Part shown: piece after piece, positions 24,300-32,820 of the stretch | How positions within the stretch are numbered: the first letter of the stretch is position 1 | Layout: each line of letters opens with the position of its first letter | Origin: Pedobacter ghigonis | Lineage (GTDB): Bacteria; Bacteroidota; Bacteroidia; Sphingobacteriales; Sphingobacteriaceae | Assembly: GCF_903166585.1 (NCBI RefSeq) | Contig: NZ_CAESCM010000001.1 | Location: forward strand, 62,001-126,000 | Reading direction: 5' to 3' | Length of the DNA: 64,000 nt | Notes under the pieces: model-generated | What the model was told of the DNA's origin: nothing | Database searches by the model: none | Seen by the model: the letters and a program-made list of their open reading frames with translations, nothing else | Translations under genes and position numbers: made by a program

Positions 24300-25088
24300 A
24301 TGGAATTTAAAGTACCTACAATGGCTGAATTAATGGCTGCTGGCGAAGAACCGGAAATACTATTTTGGGTTGGTTGTGCCGGAAGCTACGATGAGCGGGC
24401 ACAAAAAATAACCCGCGATATCTGCAAAATCTTACATCATGTGGGCATTAAATATGCTGTTTTAGGCACCGAAGAAAGTTGTACCGGCGATCCGGCTAAA
24501 CGCGCTGGTAACGAATTTTTATTCCAGATGCAGGCCATGACCAATATTGAGGTTTTAAATGCCTATAATATTAAAAAAATCGTAACCGGCTGCCCGCACT
24601 GCTTTAATACCATCAAAAACGAATATCCGGGTCTGGGTGGCACATACGAGGTCATCCACCACACGCAGCTTATCCAGGATTTAATTAATGAAGGCAAGCT
24701 GAAAGCCGAAGGTGGCGAAAGCTTTAAAGGGAAAAAGATCACCTACCACGACCCTTGTTATCTTGGCCGTGCCAATGGCATTTACGAAGCGCCGCGAAAA
24801 GCACTAGAAGTTTTGGATGCCCAGCTGGTAGAAATGAAACGCTGCAAAAGCAATGGCTTGTGCTGTGGGGCTGGTGGTGCACAAATGTTTAAAGAACCCG
24901 AAAAAGGCAATAAAGATATTAACGTAGAGCGTGTTGACGAGGCTTTACAAACCAATCCGCAGGTGATAGCTGCAGGCTGCCCTTTTTGCATGACCATGTT
25001 GAGCGATGGAATCAAGCTGAAAGATAAAGAACAGGAAGTTAAGGTTTTGGATATAGCAGAAATTACCGCAAGAGCGAATGGTCTCTAA
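24300..25088 (+). CDS. HdrB/GlpC-like (Fe-S)-binding protein with two CCG domains
   Basis: A 262-residue soluble protein with two cysteine-rich CCG domains. The first includes FWVGCAGSYDER, EESCTGDPAKR and TGCPHCFNT; the second includes YHDPCYLGR, SNGLCCGAGGAQ and AAGCPFCM. These bind a non-cubane or [4Fe-4S] cluster in heterodisulfide reductase B, GlpC and LutA. It pairs with the HdrC-like membrane protein upstream to form a small electron-transfer complex. The disulfide or other substrate is not known for Bacteroidota. Terminator at 25124. Confidence 0.88.
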   Translation: MEFKVPTMAELMAAGEEPEILFWVGCAGSYDERAQKITRDICKILHHVGIKYAVLGTEESCTGDPAKRAGNEFLFQMQAMTNIEVLNAYNIKKIVTGCPHCFNTIKNEYPGLGGTYEVIHHTQLIQDLINEGKLKAEGGESFKGKKITYHDPCYLGRANGIYEAPRKALEVLDAQLVEMKRCKSNGLCCGAGGAQMFKEPEKGNKDINVERVDEALQTNPQVIAAGCPFCMTMLSDGIKLKDKEQEVKVLDIAEITARANGL

Positions 25089-25123
25089 GCTTTGAATTCA
25101 CATGTAAGTCATTAAAGAAAATT

Positions 25124-25152
25124 AAGTCTTAGCACACTGCTAAGACTTTTTT
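25124..25152 (+). terminator. Intrinsic terminator after the Fe-S gene pair
   Basis: AAGTCTTAGCA and TGCTAAGACTT form a perfect 11-bp stem with loop CAC, followed by T5. Confidence 0.9.
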
Positions 25153-25178
25153 ATTATAGCGATTTATAGCCATAGACT

Positions 25179-25202
25179 GTCATCCTGAGCTTGTCGAAGG
25201 AT
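25179..25202. repeat. Half copy of the TGAGC-TTGTCGAAGG repeat
   Basis: GTCATCCTGAGCTTGTCGAAGG matches one arm of the inverted pair at 57189-57258. This is a common dispersed element of Bacteroidota genomes. Confidence 0.6.
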
Positions 25203-25244
25203 CCTTGCGTACCATTTGCAATTAATTCCTAAGTAATCAGTTTC

Positions 25245-25748
25245 CTACTCCCCCACTTTCGCCCCTTCTTTAGCAGGCTGCGCCGGTATTTTAACAATCT
25301 GCTCTAAATTATCGCGGATCTGGTTCAAATCTTCGGCTTCCATATTTTTTAAGGGAATAATAATCTGCGTGGCCATCGAATCTACATCCCCACCCTTATC
25401 TTTATAGGTCTGCACAATTACATCATCACCTCTGGTATATAGATAAAGTTTGCCTGATACGGTATTACCATAATAATCCATATCTTTAAATTTCGATAGC
25501 TTAAATGCGAAATACTCAGTTTTTCCGTTATTAAAGTAACGTTTGTAACGGCAAAAGCCATTGTTAGTAACATTCAGCTCATAGCGCTTAATTTGATTGC
25601 TTTCCTGCGCCAGATCGTAATGATCGGTGAATGTTTTTTGTAGGAAACCAGCGTATTGTTCTAAGGGATCGGGATTGGAAAAAGCATAAAAAAACACACA
25701 AAGCGCCGAAATAAACGACATTTTCAAGCAAAGTGTAAACTTTTTCAT
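25245..25748 (-). CDS. Exported protein of unknown function
   Basis: A 167-residue protein that I do not recognise. It has a signal-like N terminus (MKKFTLCLKMSFISALCVFFYAF, cut before SNPDPLEQ). The mature part alternates strands with charged loops (RYELNVTNNGFCRYKRYF) and ends in an alpha-helical stretch and a Pro/Ala-rich tail. It has two cysteines before the cleavage point and only one afterwards, so it is not disulfide-stabilised. It is divergent from the small protein at 25799. Confidence 0.6.
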   Translation of the reverse strand: MKKFTLCLKMSFISALCVFFYAFSNPDPLEQYAGFLQKTFTDHYDLAQESNQIKRYELNVTNNGFCRYKRYFNNGKTEYFAFKLSKFKDMDYYGNTVSGKLYLYTRGDDVIVQTYKDKGGDVDSMATQIIIPLKNMEAEDLNQIRDNLEQIVKIPAQPAKEGAKVGE

Positions 25749-25798
25749 ATGGCTAGCGTTTTAAACACACCAAATTAATTAAAATCATAAATTTGTAT

Positions 25799-26278
25799 AT
25801 GAGTTTTTCTCCACAATCAAGAGTTTGGGTATACCAAAGCGATCGCAAGTTTACTTCCGTTGAAGAAAACCAGATCCTGAATAAATTAGCGGCTTTTACC
25901 AATCAATGGAAAGCGCATGGTAACGAATTGCTGGCAAAGGCCGAAATCCGTTATGGCTTTTTTATTATCTTAACTGTTGATGAAAGCCAGGCCGGCGTTA
26001 CCGGATGCTCTATTGATAGCTCAGTTAGGTTAATTAAGGAGATTGAAAGCGAATACCATGTTGATCTTTTTAACCGCTTCAACATTGCTTACCGCGTTGA
26101 TGATGAGGTGAAAGTTCAGGGTAAAGAAGATTTCGAAACCTTGGTAAACATTAAGCAGGTTACACCCGAAACAATTGTTTTCAATAACATGGTGCAAACA
26201 CTGGCCGATTTGGATGCCAAATGGGAAGTTCCATTTAAGAATAGCTGGCACTCTACTGTTTTTGCACACTTGCTTTAA
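25799..26278 (+). CDS. Conserved small protein (often labelled ABC transporter ATPase in Bacteroidota)
   Basis: A 159-residue cytoplasmic protein beginning MSFSPQSRVWVYQSDRKF. It has no Walker A or ABC signature, so the ATPase name it tends to carry in databases is not supported. It has an alpha/beta mix with FIILTVDESQAGVTGCSIDSS near residue 65, where Gly-Cys-Ser-Ile-Asp is distinctive. It follows the Fe-S genes in this window, as I recall it also does in related genomes. A TTG at 25793 is in frame; the ATG is preferred. Confidence 0.65.
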   Translation: MSFSPQSRVWVYQSDRKFTSVEENQILNKLAAFTNQWKAHGNELLAKAEIRYGFFIILTVDESQAGVTGCSIDSSVRLIKEIESEYHVDLFNRFNIAYRVDDEVKVQGKEDFETLVNIKQVTPETIVFNNMVQTLADLDAKWEVPFKNSWHSTVFAHLL

Positions 26279-26454
26279 AATGTGTTCAAAACTACTGCTG
26301 CTTCTGGTACTCTAATATATTTTTTAGAAAACAAAGGAAGGATCAGCACTAATACTGATCAATTCTTAAAACCTGTAACTCTATTTCCAGTTAATTTTGG
26401 TTAGCCAGCAAACAATTAGCAGCCAAAAAGCATTATATTGGTTAAATCAAAATA

Positions 26455-28875
26455 ATGTGTATGAAACGCTGGCTCAAAATTTCTCTCAAGATATTAGCTG
26501 TTCTGGTTCTCCTGGTTATTTTAACCTGGCTGGCCGGTGCATTTTACATTAGCCGCAACAAGAAAGAAGTACTCAATTCTATCCTATCGCAACTGAATAA
26601 AAATTTAAACGGCGAAATAACGGCTACCAGCATGGAACCTACCCTGCTGAAAAGTTTTCCGGGAGTTTCTGTATCGTTAAACGGCGTACTACTGAGAGAT
26701 AGCTTATGGGCGCAACACAAACACGATCTTTTAAAGGCCCAGGATATAGATGTATCGTTAAATGTGCTCTCACTTATTGTGGGTAACGTTAATATTCGGC
26801 AAATAGCCATTAACAATGCTTCCATTTATATTTATACTGATTCCAGCGGCTACAGCAATACGAGTATTTTTAAAAGTAAGCCATCTGCCGAAAAAAAATC
26901 ATCGGCTAAGTCATCTGCGCTAGAGATTAAGAAAATAGATTTCAACAAGGTAGATCTGGTATTGGATAACAAAAAGCGCTTCAAACTCTTCAGTTTTAAT
27001 ATCGACCAGGTACAGGGCCGGATGGAATATCCGGATAGTGGCTGGACAGGCAAAATTAAGCTCAAAACCAAAGTAAACAGCTTTGCTTTCAATACCCGGA
27101 AAGGTAGTTTTTTGAAAGATAAAACTTTAGATGGAACCCTTTCCGCGCGCTACAGCAAAGCGCTTGATGCGGTGATTTTAAATCCCGAAGTATTAAATAT
27201 TGGCGGCCATCCCTTTAAAATCGGGGCCCAGATAGAATTGGATAAATCGGCCTTTGCAATAAGCATTGCTGTTGATGATATTTTATTCAGGGATGTGGCT
27301 TTACTGCTTTCGCCTAATATCTCTTCAAAACTCTTGAAATTTGGCATAGAAAAACCCATCAATATCCGCGGAAATATTATTGACGACGGTTCTGGAAAAT
27401 ACCATGATCCGCTGATTAAAGTAGGGATAACCGTGCGGGACAATGTGGTTTCTATCCCCGCAGGAAAGCTAACGGCCTGTAATTTTGATGGCTCATTTAC
27501 CAACCGCGATACCCTCGGCGGCACCATTGGCGATGAAAACTCTTCGATCAAGTTTCATAAACTTACTGCTAAATATTTCAACGCACCGCTTAAAATCGAC
27601 ACTTTTACGGTTAATAATCTATCCCGTCCCATTGCCACCGGACTGGTTACCTCTCAATTTCCACTTTCTAACCTTAACAACTCGCTCGGTACAAATGATT
27701 TTGAATTTAAAAATGGAACGGCCGACTTAAAACTCTACTGTCAGGCCGATATCGATAACTTCAGGTTCACCAAACCAGTGGTATCGGGTAAAATCAAGAT
27801 TGCCAATGCCGATATCCTTTACATACCCCGAAACCTGCACCTGGTAAAAAGTGCACTCGATATCAATTTCAACCAAAATAATTTATCGATACAAAACGGG
27901 CATTTCCAGCTAGGCAAAAGCGAGCTTAATGTGAACTGCAACATTGCCAATTTTGCTAACCTGTATTATACCGCACCCGAAAAAATATTGGTTAACCTTA
28001 AAATGACCAGTCCTCAGTTATATTTAAAAGAGTTTTTACCATTTTTGGGACCCAGAACGGCTAAAAAAACAAAATCCAGCGGAAATAAACAGGTTGTTTC
28101 TAAAGAGTTGAGTAATGTTTTAGAGCTTTCGCAAATGAATATTCGCCTAACGGTTAATAAAGCCATTTATGAAAAGTTTATGGCTAAAAACCTCGATGCC
28201 GACATTTCGCTTCGTGGAGGTGGTATTTTCTTCAATAAGATTAGTGTAGCCCACGCAGGAGGTCAACTGTCGTTAAATGGAAATATCATTCAGCAGGCTG
28301 CTTCAAACAGCTTTAAAATCAATTCCAAGATCAGCCATGTAAGCGTTAAAGATTTCTTTTACTCTTTCGATAACTTCGGACAAAATACCATTACAAATAA
28401 AAACCTCAAAGGTTACCTGTCGTCTTTGGTGAATATCTCTGGCCGCATATCGCATACCGGCAAAATATTGCCCCGTTCAATCAACGGCAAGGTGGTGTTT
28501 AATCTCAACAATGCCGCACTGGTGAATTTCGAACCGATGGTTAAAGTTGGCAAGTTTGCTTTCGCCAACCGCAATTTATCAAACGTAGAAATTAAAAATC
28601 TGGATGGCACCTTAAATATTAACGGCGATAAAGTAGAAATAAGCCCGATGCAGGTAAGCTCGAGCGCACTAAACTTTAATGTGAAAGGAACTTATGCTTT
28701 AGGTCCTGGAACTAATGTAGCCATGGATATTCCGCTTAGAAACCCCAAAGGAGATGAAAACCTAACCAGGCAGGAAAAAAGAGAAGCCCGTATGCGTGGC
28801 ATAGTGTTGCACCTAAAAGCTGTAGACGACGAAAAAGGCGGTATTAAAATCAGGTGGAATAAGGATCACGATTAG
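26455..28875 (+). CDS. AsmA-family protein
   Basis: An 806-residue protein with an N-terminal transmembrane helix (about 9-30, SLKILAVLVLLVILTWLAG), then a very long beta-rich region typical of AsmA/TamB-like bridge proteins. The AsmA N-terminal pattern LNGEITATSMEPTLLKSFPGVSVSLNGVLL covers residues 50-82, and the AsmA C-terminal domain begins near 580. The last 40 residues are basic and charged (NLTRQEKREARMRG). Such proteins affect lipid transport or outer-membrane assembly. The ATG two codons down (26461) is an equal start candidate. It stands alone on this strand. Confidence 0.85.
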   Translation: MCMKRWLKISLKILAVLVLLVILTWLAGAFYISRNKKEVLNSILSQLNKNLNGEITATSMEPTLLKSFPGVSVSLNGVLLRDSLWAQHKHDLLKAQDIDVSLNVLSLIVGNVNIRQIAINNASIYIYTDSSGYSNTSIFKSKPSAEKKSSAKSSALEIKKIDFNKVDLVLDNKKRFKLFSFNIDQVQGRMEYPDSGWTGKIKLKTKVNSFAFNTRKGSFLKDKTLDGTLSARYSKALDAVILNPEVLNIGGHPFKIGAQIELDKSAFAISIAVDDILFRDVALLLSPNISSKLLKFGIEKPINIRGNIIDDGSGKYHDPLIKVGITVRDNVVSIPAGKLTACNFDGSFTNRDTLGGTIGDENSSIKFHKLTAKYFNAPLKIDTFTVNNLSRPIATGLVTSQFPLSNLNNSLGTNDFEFKNGTADLKLYCQADIDNFRFTKPVVSGKIKIANADILYIPRNLHLVKSALDINFNQNNLSIQNGHFQLGKSELNVNCNIANFANLYYTAPEKILVNLKMTSPQLYLKEFLPFLGPRTAKKTKSSGNKQVVSKELSNVLELSQMNIRLTVNKAIYEKFMAKNLDADISLRGGGIFFNKISVAHAGGQLSLNGNIIQQAASNSFKINSKISHVSVKDFFYSFDNFGQNTITNKNLKGYLSSLVNISGRISHTGKILPRSINGKVVFNLNNAALVNFEPMVKVGKFAFANRNLSNVEIKNLDGTLNINGDKVEISPMQVSSSALNFNVKGTYALGPGTNVAMDIPLRNPKGDENLTRQEKREARMRGIVLHLKAVDDEKGGIKIRWNKDHD

Positions 28876-28956
28876 CCAAAAAGGATTGAATGATAGAATT
28901 GCGATTGATTGAATAACAAAACTCCAAATTCATTCATTCATTCAATAATTCTATAC

Positions 28957-29685
28957 TTAAAAATCAAGCGGTCCAAGCCTATTCATATTCCTCAATATCA
29001 GATACTGGCGATGCCTGATGTACGGAGTTGCGTTTTTGGGTGTCCAACGTAAAGGGTTAGGAAAACACGCAGCAATTAAAGCGGCTTGCTTTTTGGTTAG
29101 TTTGGTGCACGATTTACCATAGTATTCCTGGGCGGCAGCTTCAGCTCCATAAATGCCATCGCCCATTTCGATTACATTGAGGTAAACTTCCAAAATGCGC
29201 TCTTTACTCCAGAACAATTCGATTAATAGCGTAAAATAAGCTTCAAAGCCTTTTCTGATCCACGAGCGGCCTGGCCACAGGAAAACGTTTTTAGCCGTTT
29301 GTTGCGAAATGGTACTCCCCCCTTTTACTTTTTTACCTTTTGCATTACTGGCAAATGCTTTTTCGATGGCTTTCATATCAAAACCAATATGTTTTAAAAA
29401 CAACTGGTCTTCAGCTGATACTGCTGCACGTTTCATATTATCCGAAATATCATCGAAATCAACCCACTTCTTTTCGGTTCTAAAAGATTTTCCATCAGCT
29501 TTACGTTCAATATTGCGCAAAACCATCAGCAAGGTAATTGGCGGGTTAATAAAGCGAAGTGCAATTACCCATAACACCGAAACCAGCAGAAAGTATAAAA
29601 ATACCTTCGATGCAATGTTGGTAATCCTCTTTAAAAGCGGGTGCTTTGCTTTACTTTTCGTTTTGGTTGTCCGGGTTTTCGCCAT
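28957..29685 (-). CDS. mtgA: Monofunctional peptidoglycan glycosyltransferase
   Basis: A 242-residue inner-membrane enzyme. A basic N-terminal tail is followed by a helix (about 28-48) and a GT51 domain. Motif 1 is AAVSAEDQLFLKHIGFD, with the catalytic Glu; then GGSTISQQTAKNVFLW, RKGFEAYFTLLIEL, KERILEVYLNVIEMGDGIYGAEAAAQEYYGK, and LTKKQAALIAACFPNP, in the usual order. No transpeptidase domain follows, and the length is normal for MtgA. It polymerises lipid II into glycan strands. On the minus strand TACCTTTG (29690-29697) with TTTT 19 bp upstream would give an almost leaderless mRNA. Confidence 0.93.
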   Translation of the reverse strand: MAKTRTTKTKSKAKHPLLKRITNIASKVFLYFLLVSVLWVIALRFINPPITLLMVLRNIERKADGKSFRTEKKWVDFDDISDNMKRAAVSAEDQLFLKHIGFDMKAIEKAFASNAKGKKVKGGSTISQQTAKNVFLWPGRSWIRKGFEAYFTLLIELFWSKERILEVYLNVIEMGDGIYGAEAAAQEYYGKSCTKLTKKQAALIAACFPNPLRWTPKNATPYIRHRQYLILRNMNRLGPLDF

Positions 29686-29823
29686 AGCGCAAAGGTAATT
29701 AAAGCGATGGAAAAGGAAAATGTACGCGGAAAGATTTATTATTCATCTCCTCATTTGTAAATTAAATACTGGAATAAAATTAAATGATCCGATTTTCTGT
29801 ATTTTGGATTCAAATTTACACAG

Positions 29824-30636
29824 ATGAAGAAACTCGGATACCTTTTTTTTATGCTGACTCTTTTATGGGGTTGCAGCACCACCAAAAACACAAGCACCAG
29901 CAATGGCAAGTGGACTTCACTTTTCAATGGGAAAGACATTAAAGACTGGAACGTTAAAATCCACCACCACGATTACAATGTAAACTTCGGGAATACTTTC
30001 CGCGTAGAAGATGGCATCATTAAAGTGCGTTACGATCAGTACGGCGATTTTAATGATCAGTTTGGCCACCTTTATTACAAAACACCTTTTTCATACTATC
30101 ATTTAAAATTAAAATACCGTTTCGTTGGCGAACTGCAAAAAGGTGCACCAAGTTATACCTTGCGTAATAGCGGCGTGATGTTTCATTCGCAGGACCCCCA
30201 AACGATGCCTAAGGAACAGGATTGGCCTATTTCAATTGAAATGCAGTTTTTAGGTGGTTTAAGCGATGGCAGGCCGCGCCCTACCGGCAACATGTGCTCG
30301 CCAGGTACCGAAATCTTTTATAATGGCAAAATGTTCGCTGGCCATTGTTTAGATTCGAGATCAAAAACTTACGATGGCGACCAATGGGTATCGGCAGAGC
30401 TGATTGTATTGGGCGATTCGCTAGTTACCCATATCATTAATGGCGACACCGTGCTTCAGTACAGTAAACCCCAAATTGGTGGAGGCGTAGCCAACCGTTA
30501 CGACCCAAAAATTAAAATAGACGGTAAAGCACTTAAATCGGGCTTTATTGCCCTGCAAAGCGAAGGGCAACCTGTTGATTTTAAAGATATCGAAATCAGG
30601 CAGCTCCCTGTACCAGCCACCGCAAAATCTAAGTAA
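29824..30636 (+). CDS. DUF1080 (3-keto-disaccharide hydrolase family) lipoprotein
   Basis: A 270-residue lipoprotein with signal MKKLGYLFFMLTLLWG, lipobox cysteine at 17 and then STTKNTSTS. The rest is a concanavalin-like jelly-roll of the DUF1080 family: WTSLFNGKDIKDWNVKI at about 31, FRVEDGIIKVRYD, NSGVMFHSQDP, SIEMQFLGG, and DFKDIEIRQLP at the end. Related proteins bind or cleave glycosides, including 3-keto-sugars. It is anchored in the envelope, and an SDR gene follows by 30 bp, so the two may form an operon. Confidence 0.82.
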   Translation: MKKLGYLFFMLTLLWGCSTTKNTSTSNGKWTSLFNGKDIKDWNVKIHHHDYNVNFGNTFRVEDGIIKVRYDQYGDFNDQFGHLYYKTPFSYYHLKLKYRFVGELQKGAPSYTLRNSGVMFHSQDPQTMPKEQDWPISIEMQFLGGLSDGRPRPTGNMCSPGTEIFYNGKMFAGHCLDSRSKTYDGDQWVSAELIVLGDSLVTHIINGDTVLQYSKPQIGGGVANRYDPKIKIDGKALKSGFIALQSEGQPVDFKDIEIRQLPVPATAKSK

Positions 30637-30666
30637 ACATTTTTGATTGCTATACGTTAAGAAAAT

Positions 30667-31365
30667 ATGAAAGTTGCACTAATTACAGGAGGAAGTAAAG
30701 GAATTGGGCTCGGTATTGCCGAGGCCCTTTTAAAAGACGGCTACAAAGTAGCCATAACCAGCAGAACAATCGACGCAGCCAACAAGGCGGCAGCCAGCTT
30801 GGTCGCGCATGGTGATATATTGGCGATTGAAGCCGATGTTAAAGATTTTAAATCGCAACAGGAAGCAGTAAACCTGATTATTCAGAAATGGGGACGGCTG
30901 GATGTACTGATTGCCAATGCAGGTGTGGGGCACTTCGCACCTATTGATGAACTGGACATCAATTTATGGAACGAAATCATCGATACCAATTTAACAGGTG
31001 TTTTTTACAGCATTAAAGCCAGTGTTGAGGAAATCAAAAAATCGCAGGGGCACATTTTCACTATTTCAAGTTTGGCAGGCACCAACTTCTTTGCCGGCGG
31101 TTCGGCTTATAATGCCAGCAAATTTGGCTTAACCGGTTTTACCCAGGCGGTAATGCTTGATTTAAGAAAATACGGCGTAAAGGTAAGCACCATTATGCCA
31201 GGTTCGGTAGCCAGTCATTTTAACGACCACAATCCCGATGCGGAGGCAGATGCCTGGAAAATACAGCCAGAAGACATGGGTAAACTACTGGTCGATTTAT
31301 TGGCCATGCCTGCCAGAACCTTACCGAGCAAAATAGAAATCAGACCAACAACCCCGAAGGGATAA
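30667..31365 (+). CDS. SDR-family oxidoreductase
   Basis: A 232-residue classical short-chain dehydrogenase. It has the NAD(P)-binding loop TGGSKGIGLG at residues 7-16, NAG motif in LIANAGVGH, catalytic Ser in FTISSLAGT, and the YNASK tetrad (Tyr and Lys, near 151-155), then PGSV. Arg in the ISSRT-like segment TSRT after the second strand suggests NADP preference (inference). No Rossmann irregularity. It follows the DUF1080 gene and could reduce a keto-sugar or other alcohol; the substrate is unknown. Confidence 0.87.
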   Translation: MKVALITGGSKGIGLGIAEALLKDGYKVAITSRTIDAANKAAASLVAHGDILAIEADVKDFKSQQEAVNLIIQKWGRLDVLIANAGVGHFAPIDELDINLWNEIIDTNLTGVFYSIKASVEEIKKSQGHIFTISSLAGTNFFAGGSAYNASKFGLTGFTQAVMLDLRKYGVKVSTIMPGSVASHFNDHNPDAEADAWKIQPEDMGKLLVDLLAMPARTLPSKIEIRPTTPKG

Positions 31366-31376
31366 TGTAGAGGAAA

Positions 31377-31445
31377 AATGGAAGAGGTAAAATGTAAGAT
31401 GGAAAATTGGGTTAACTTGTCCATTATCCATCTTACATCATCCAT
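31377..31445. repeat. CATCTTACAT repeat, inverted copy
   Basis: ATGTAAGATGGA (31392-31403) and TCCATCTTACAT (31427-31438) are perfect 12-bp inverted repeats around 23 bases. The family is the same as at 19385-19420 and 32684-32760. Confidence 0.65.
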
Positions 31446-31483
31446 AAAAAAAGGCTTTTGAGAAAACTCAAAAGCCTTTTTTT
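31446..31483. terminator. Strong bidirectional terminator
   Basis: A 17-bp perfect stem (AAAAAAAGGCTTTTGAG / CTCAAAAGCCTTTTTTT) around AAAA lies between the convergent SDR and rplI genes. Confidence 0.95.
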
Positions 31484-31502
31484 ATGATTCTTTAAAGAAT
31501 GC

Positions 31503-31946
31503 TTATTCAGCAACTACTTCGAAAGGAACCTGAACTTTAACTTCTTTGTGTAAATTTAAGTTAGCAACATATTCGCCAACAAATTTAGGTTCAGTTTCGA
31601 AAGTAATACGACGACGGTCTACATCAAAGCCTTGAGCTTTTAATGCTTCAGCAATCTGGATGGTGTTAACCGCTCCGAAGATTTTTCCGCTTTCGCCAGC
31701 TTTAGCACCGATTGAAAGTTTAACAGCAGTTAAACGCTCAGCAACACCTTCAGCATCTTTCTTAATTTTATCTTGTTTAAAAGCAGCTTGCTTTAAGTTT
31801 TCTGCTAATACTTTTTTAGCAGAAGAAGTAGCCAATGCAGCAAATCCTTGAGGGATTAAATAGTTACGGCCAAAACCTGGCTTTACTGTAACTACATCAT
31901 CTTTCTCACCAAGGCCTTTAATATCTTGTTTTAAAATAATTTCCAT
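31503..31946 (-). CDS. rplI: 50S ribosomal protein L9
   Basis: A 147-residue protein with the L9 signature: MEIILKQDIKGLGEKDDVVTVKPGFGRNYLIPQGFA at the N terminus, the long connecting helix around 45-75, and the C-terminal RNA-binding domain ending EVKVQVPFEVV. The length is normal. It is the third gene of rpsF-rpsR-rplI, 12 bp after rpsR, and ends at the strong terminator 19 bp past its stop. Confidence 0.98.
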   Translation of the reverse strand: MEIILKQDIKGLGEKDDVVTVKPGFGRNYLIPQGFAALATSSAKKVLAENLKQAAFKQDKIKKDAEGVAERLTAVKLSIGAKAGESGKIFGAVNTIQIAEALKAQGFDVDRRRITFETEPKFVGEYVANLNLHKEVKVQVPFEVVAE

Positions 31947-31958
31947 ATCTCTAGCCTC

Positions 31959-32222
31959 CTATTTTAATTGATCAGCAACGAAAGGTAACAAACCGATGTG
32001 ACGGGCACGTTTTACAGCCTGAGCCACTTTACGTTGGAATTTTAACGAAGTACCAGTTAAACGGCGTGGTAATAATTTACCTTGATCGTTAATGAATTTC
32101 AACAAGAAGTTTGCATCCTTGTAATCGATATATTTAATTCCGTTTTTCTTGAAACGGCAATATTTTTTACGGTTATCCTCTACTTTAGGGGCAGTTACGT
32201 ATTGAATTTGTTCTCTTGCCAT
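31959..32222 (-). CDS. rpsR: 30S ribosomal protein S18
   Basis: An 87-residue S18: [63 protein letters not shown] spans the whole conserved part, including the RRLTG loop. It binds 16S rRNA together with S6. Its start overlaps the rpsF stop by one base (TAATG), so the two are translationally coupled. Confidence 0.98.
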   Translation of the reverse strand: MAREQIQYVTAPKVEDNRKKYCRFKKNGIKYIDYKDANFLLKFINDQGKLLPRRLTGTSLKFQRKVAQAVKRARHIGLLPFVADQLK

Positions 32223-32578
32223 TACGCTGCAACCTCCTTAGTTTTTTTGTTAAAAGCACCACTACGCTTTTTCTCATTGTAAGCAACAGCGTGTTTGTCT
32301 AAACGGATAGTTAAGAAACGTAACACACGCTCATCGCGTTTTAATTGAAGCTCTAATTTTGCGATCAAATCACCTGAAGCTTTGTATTCAGTTAAGTTGA
32401 AGAAACCATTTGACTTTTTGTCAATTGGATACGCTAATTTTCTCAAACCCCAATTATCCTCCTGGATAATTTCGGCTCCGTTATCAGTAAGAACTGCTTT
32501 GAATTTAGCTAATGCCTCTTTCGCAGCTTCTTCAGATAACAACGGGGTTAGAACGATAACAGTTTCGTACTGATTCAT
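32222..32578 (-). CDS. rpsF: 30S ribosomal protein S6
   Basis: A 118-residue S6: [23 protein letters not shown], with [25 protein letters not shown] and [18 protein letters not shown]. The C-terminal tail is lysine-rich. It heads the rpsF-rpsR-rplI operon. A perfect Bacteroidota promoter lies at 32631-32661, and the short leader holds a hairpin at 32607-32629 that may be the S6:S18 autoregulatory site. Confidence 0.98.
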   Translation of the reverse strand: MNQYETVIVLTPLLSEEAAKEALAKFKAVLTDNGAEIIQEDNWGLRKLAYPIDKKSNGFFNLTEYKASGDLIAKLELQLKRDERVLRFLTIRLDKHAVAYNEKKRSGAFNKKTKEVAA

Positions 32579-32606
32579 TGTTATTAATTATGTTTTTAAT
32601 TATTTA

Positions 32607-32629
32607 ATCCCGAGGTATATTACGGGGAT
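32607..32629 (-). promoter_or_regulatory. Leader hairpin of rpsF (possible S6:S18 site)
   Basis: In the mRNA, ATCCCCG pairs with CTCGGGAT around an AT-rich loop (ATCCC/GGGAT core). Many bacteria control this operon through S6:S18 binding a leader hairpin with a CCG bulge; the exact consensus could not be checked here. Confidence 0.4.
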
Positions 32630-32630
32630 G

Positions 32631-32661
32631 CAAAAGTAACAATATATTTCTTAAAATCAAA
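32631..32661 (-). promoter_or_regulatory. Consensus promoter of rpsF-rpsR-rplI
   Basis: On the minus strand TTTG (32658-32661), a 19-bp spacer and TACTTTTG (32631-32638) match TTTG-N19-TAnnTTTG without a mismatch, 53 bp before the rpsF ATG. Confidence 0.85.
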
Positions 32662-32683
32662 CGATTAATCAGAATATATTAAA

Positions 32684-32760
32684 TGGAAGATGGAAAACGA
32701 ACAATGGCAAATGTAAGATAGTTAATGAAAAGCTACATCATCCACCTTACATCACCCCTT
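32684..32760. repeat. CATCTTACAT repeat, degenerate copy
   Basis: TGGAAGATGGAAAA and AAATGTAAGATAG face ACATCATCCACCTTACATCA in reverse orientation, like the copy at 31377-31445. It lies between the rpsF promoter and the terminator of the next gene. Confidence 0.55.
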
Positions 32761-32766
32761 ATACAT

Positions 32767-32798
32767 AAAAAAAGGAGATCATCTATCCGACAATCTCC
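32767..32798 (-). terminator. Intrinsic terminator of the exported-protein gene
   Basis: On the minus strand GGAGATTGTC and GATGATCTCC pair (10 bp with two wobbles, loop GGATA), followed by T7. Confidence 0.75.
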
Positions 32799-32820
32799 CT
32801 GATCAATTAGCTGTTAGTTT

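Noticed and set aside
25799..26278. ABC transporter ATPase label for the small protein
   Set aside because: No Walker A, Walker B or signature motif is present.
27150..27551. Open frame of 133 codons on the minus strand
   Set aside because: It lies fully inside the AsmA gene in antisense and lacks a signal or motif.
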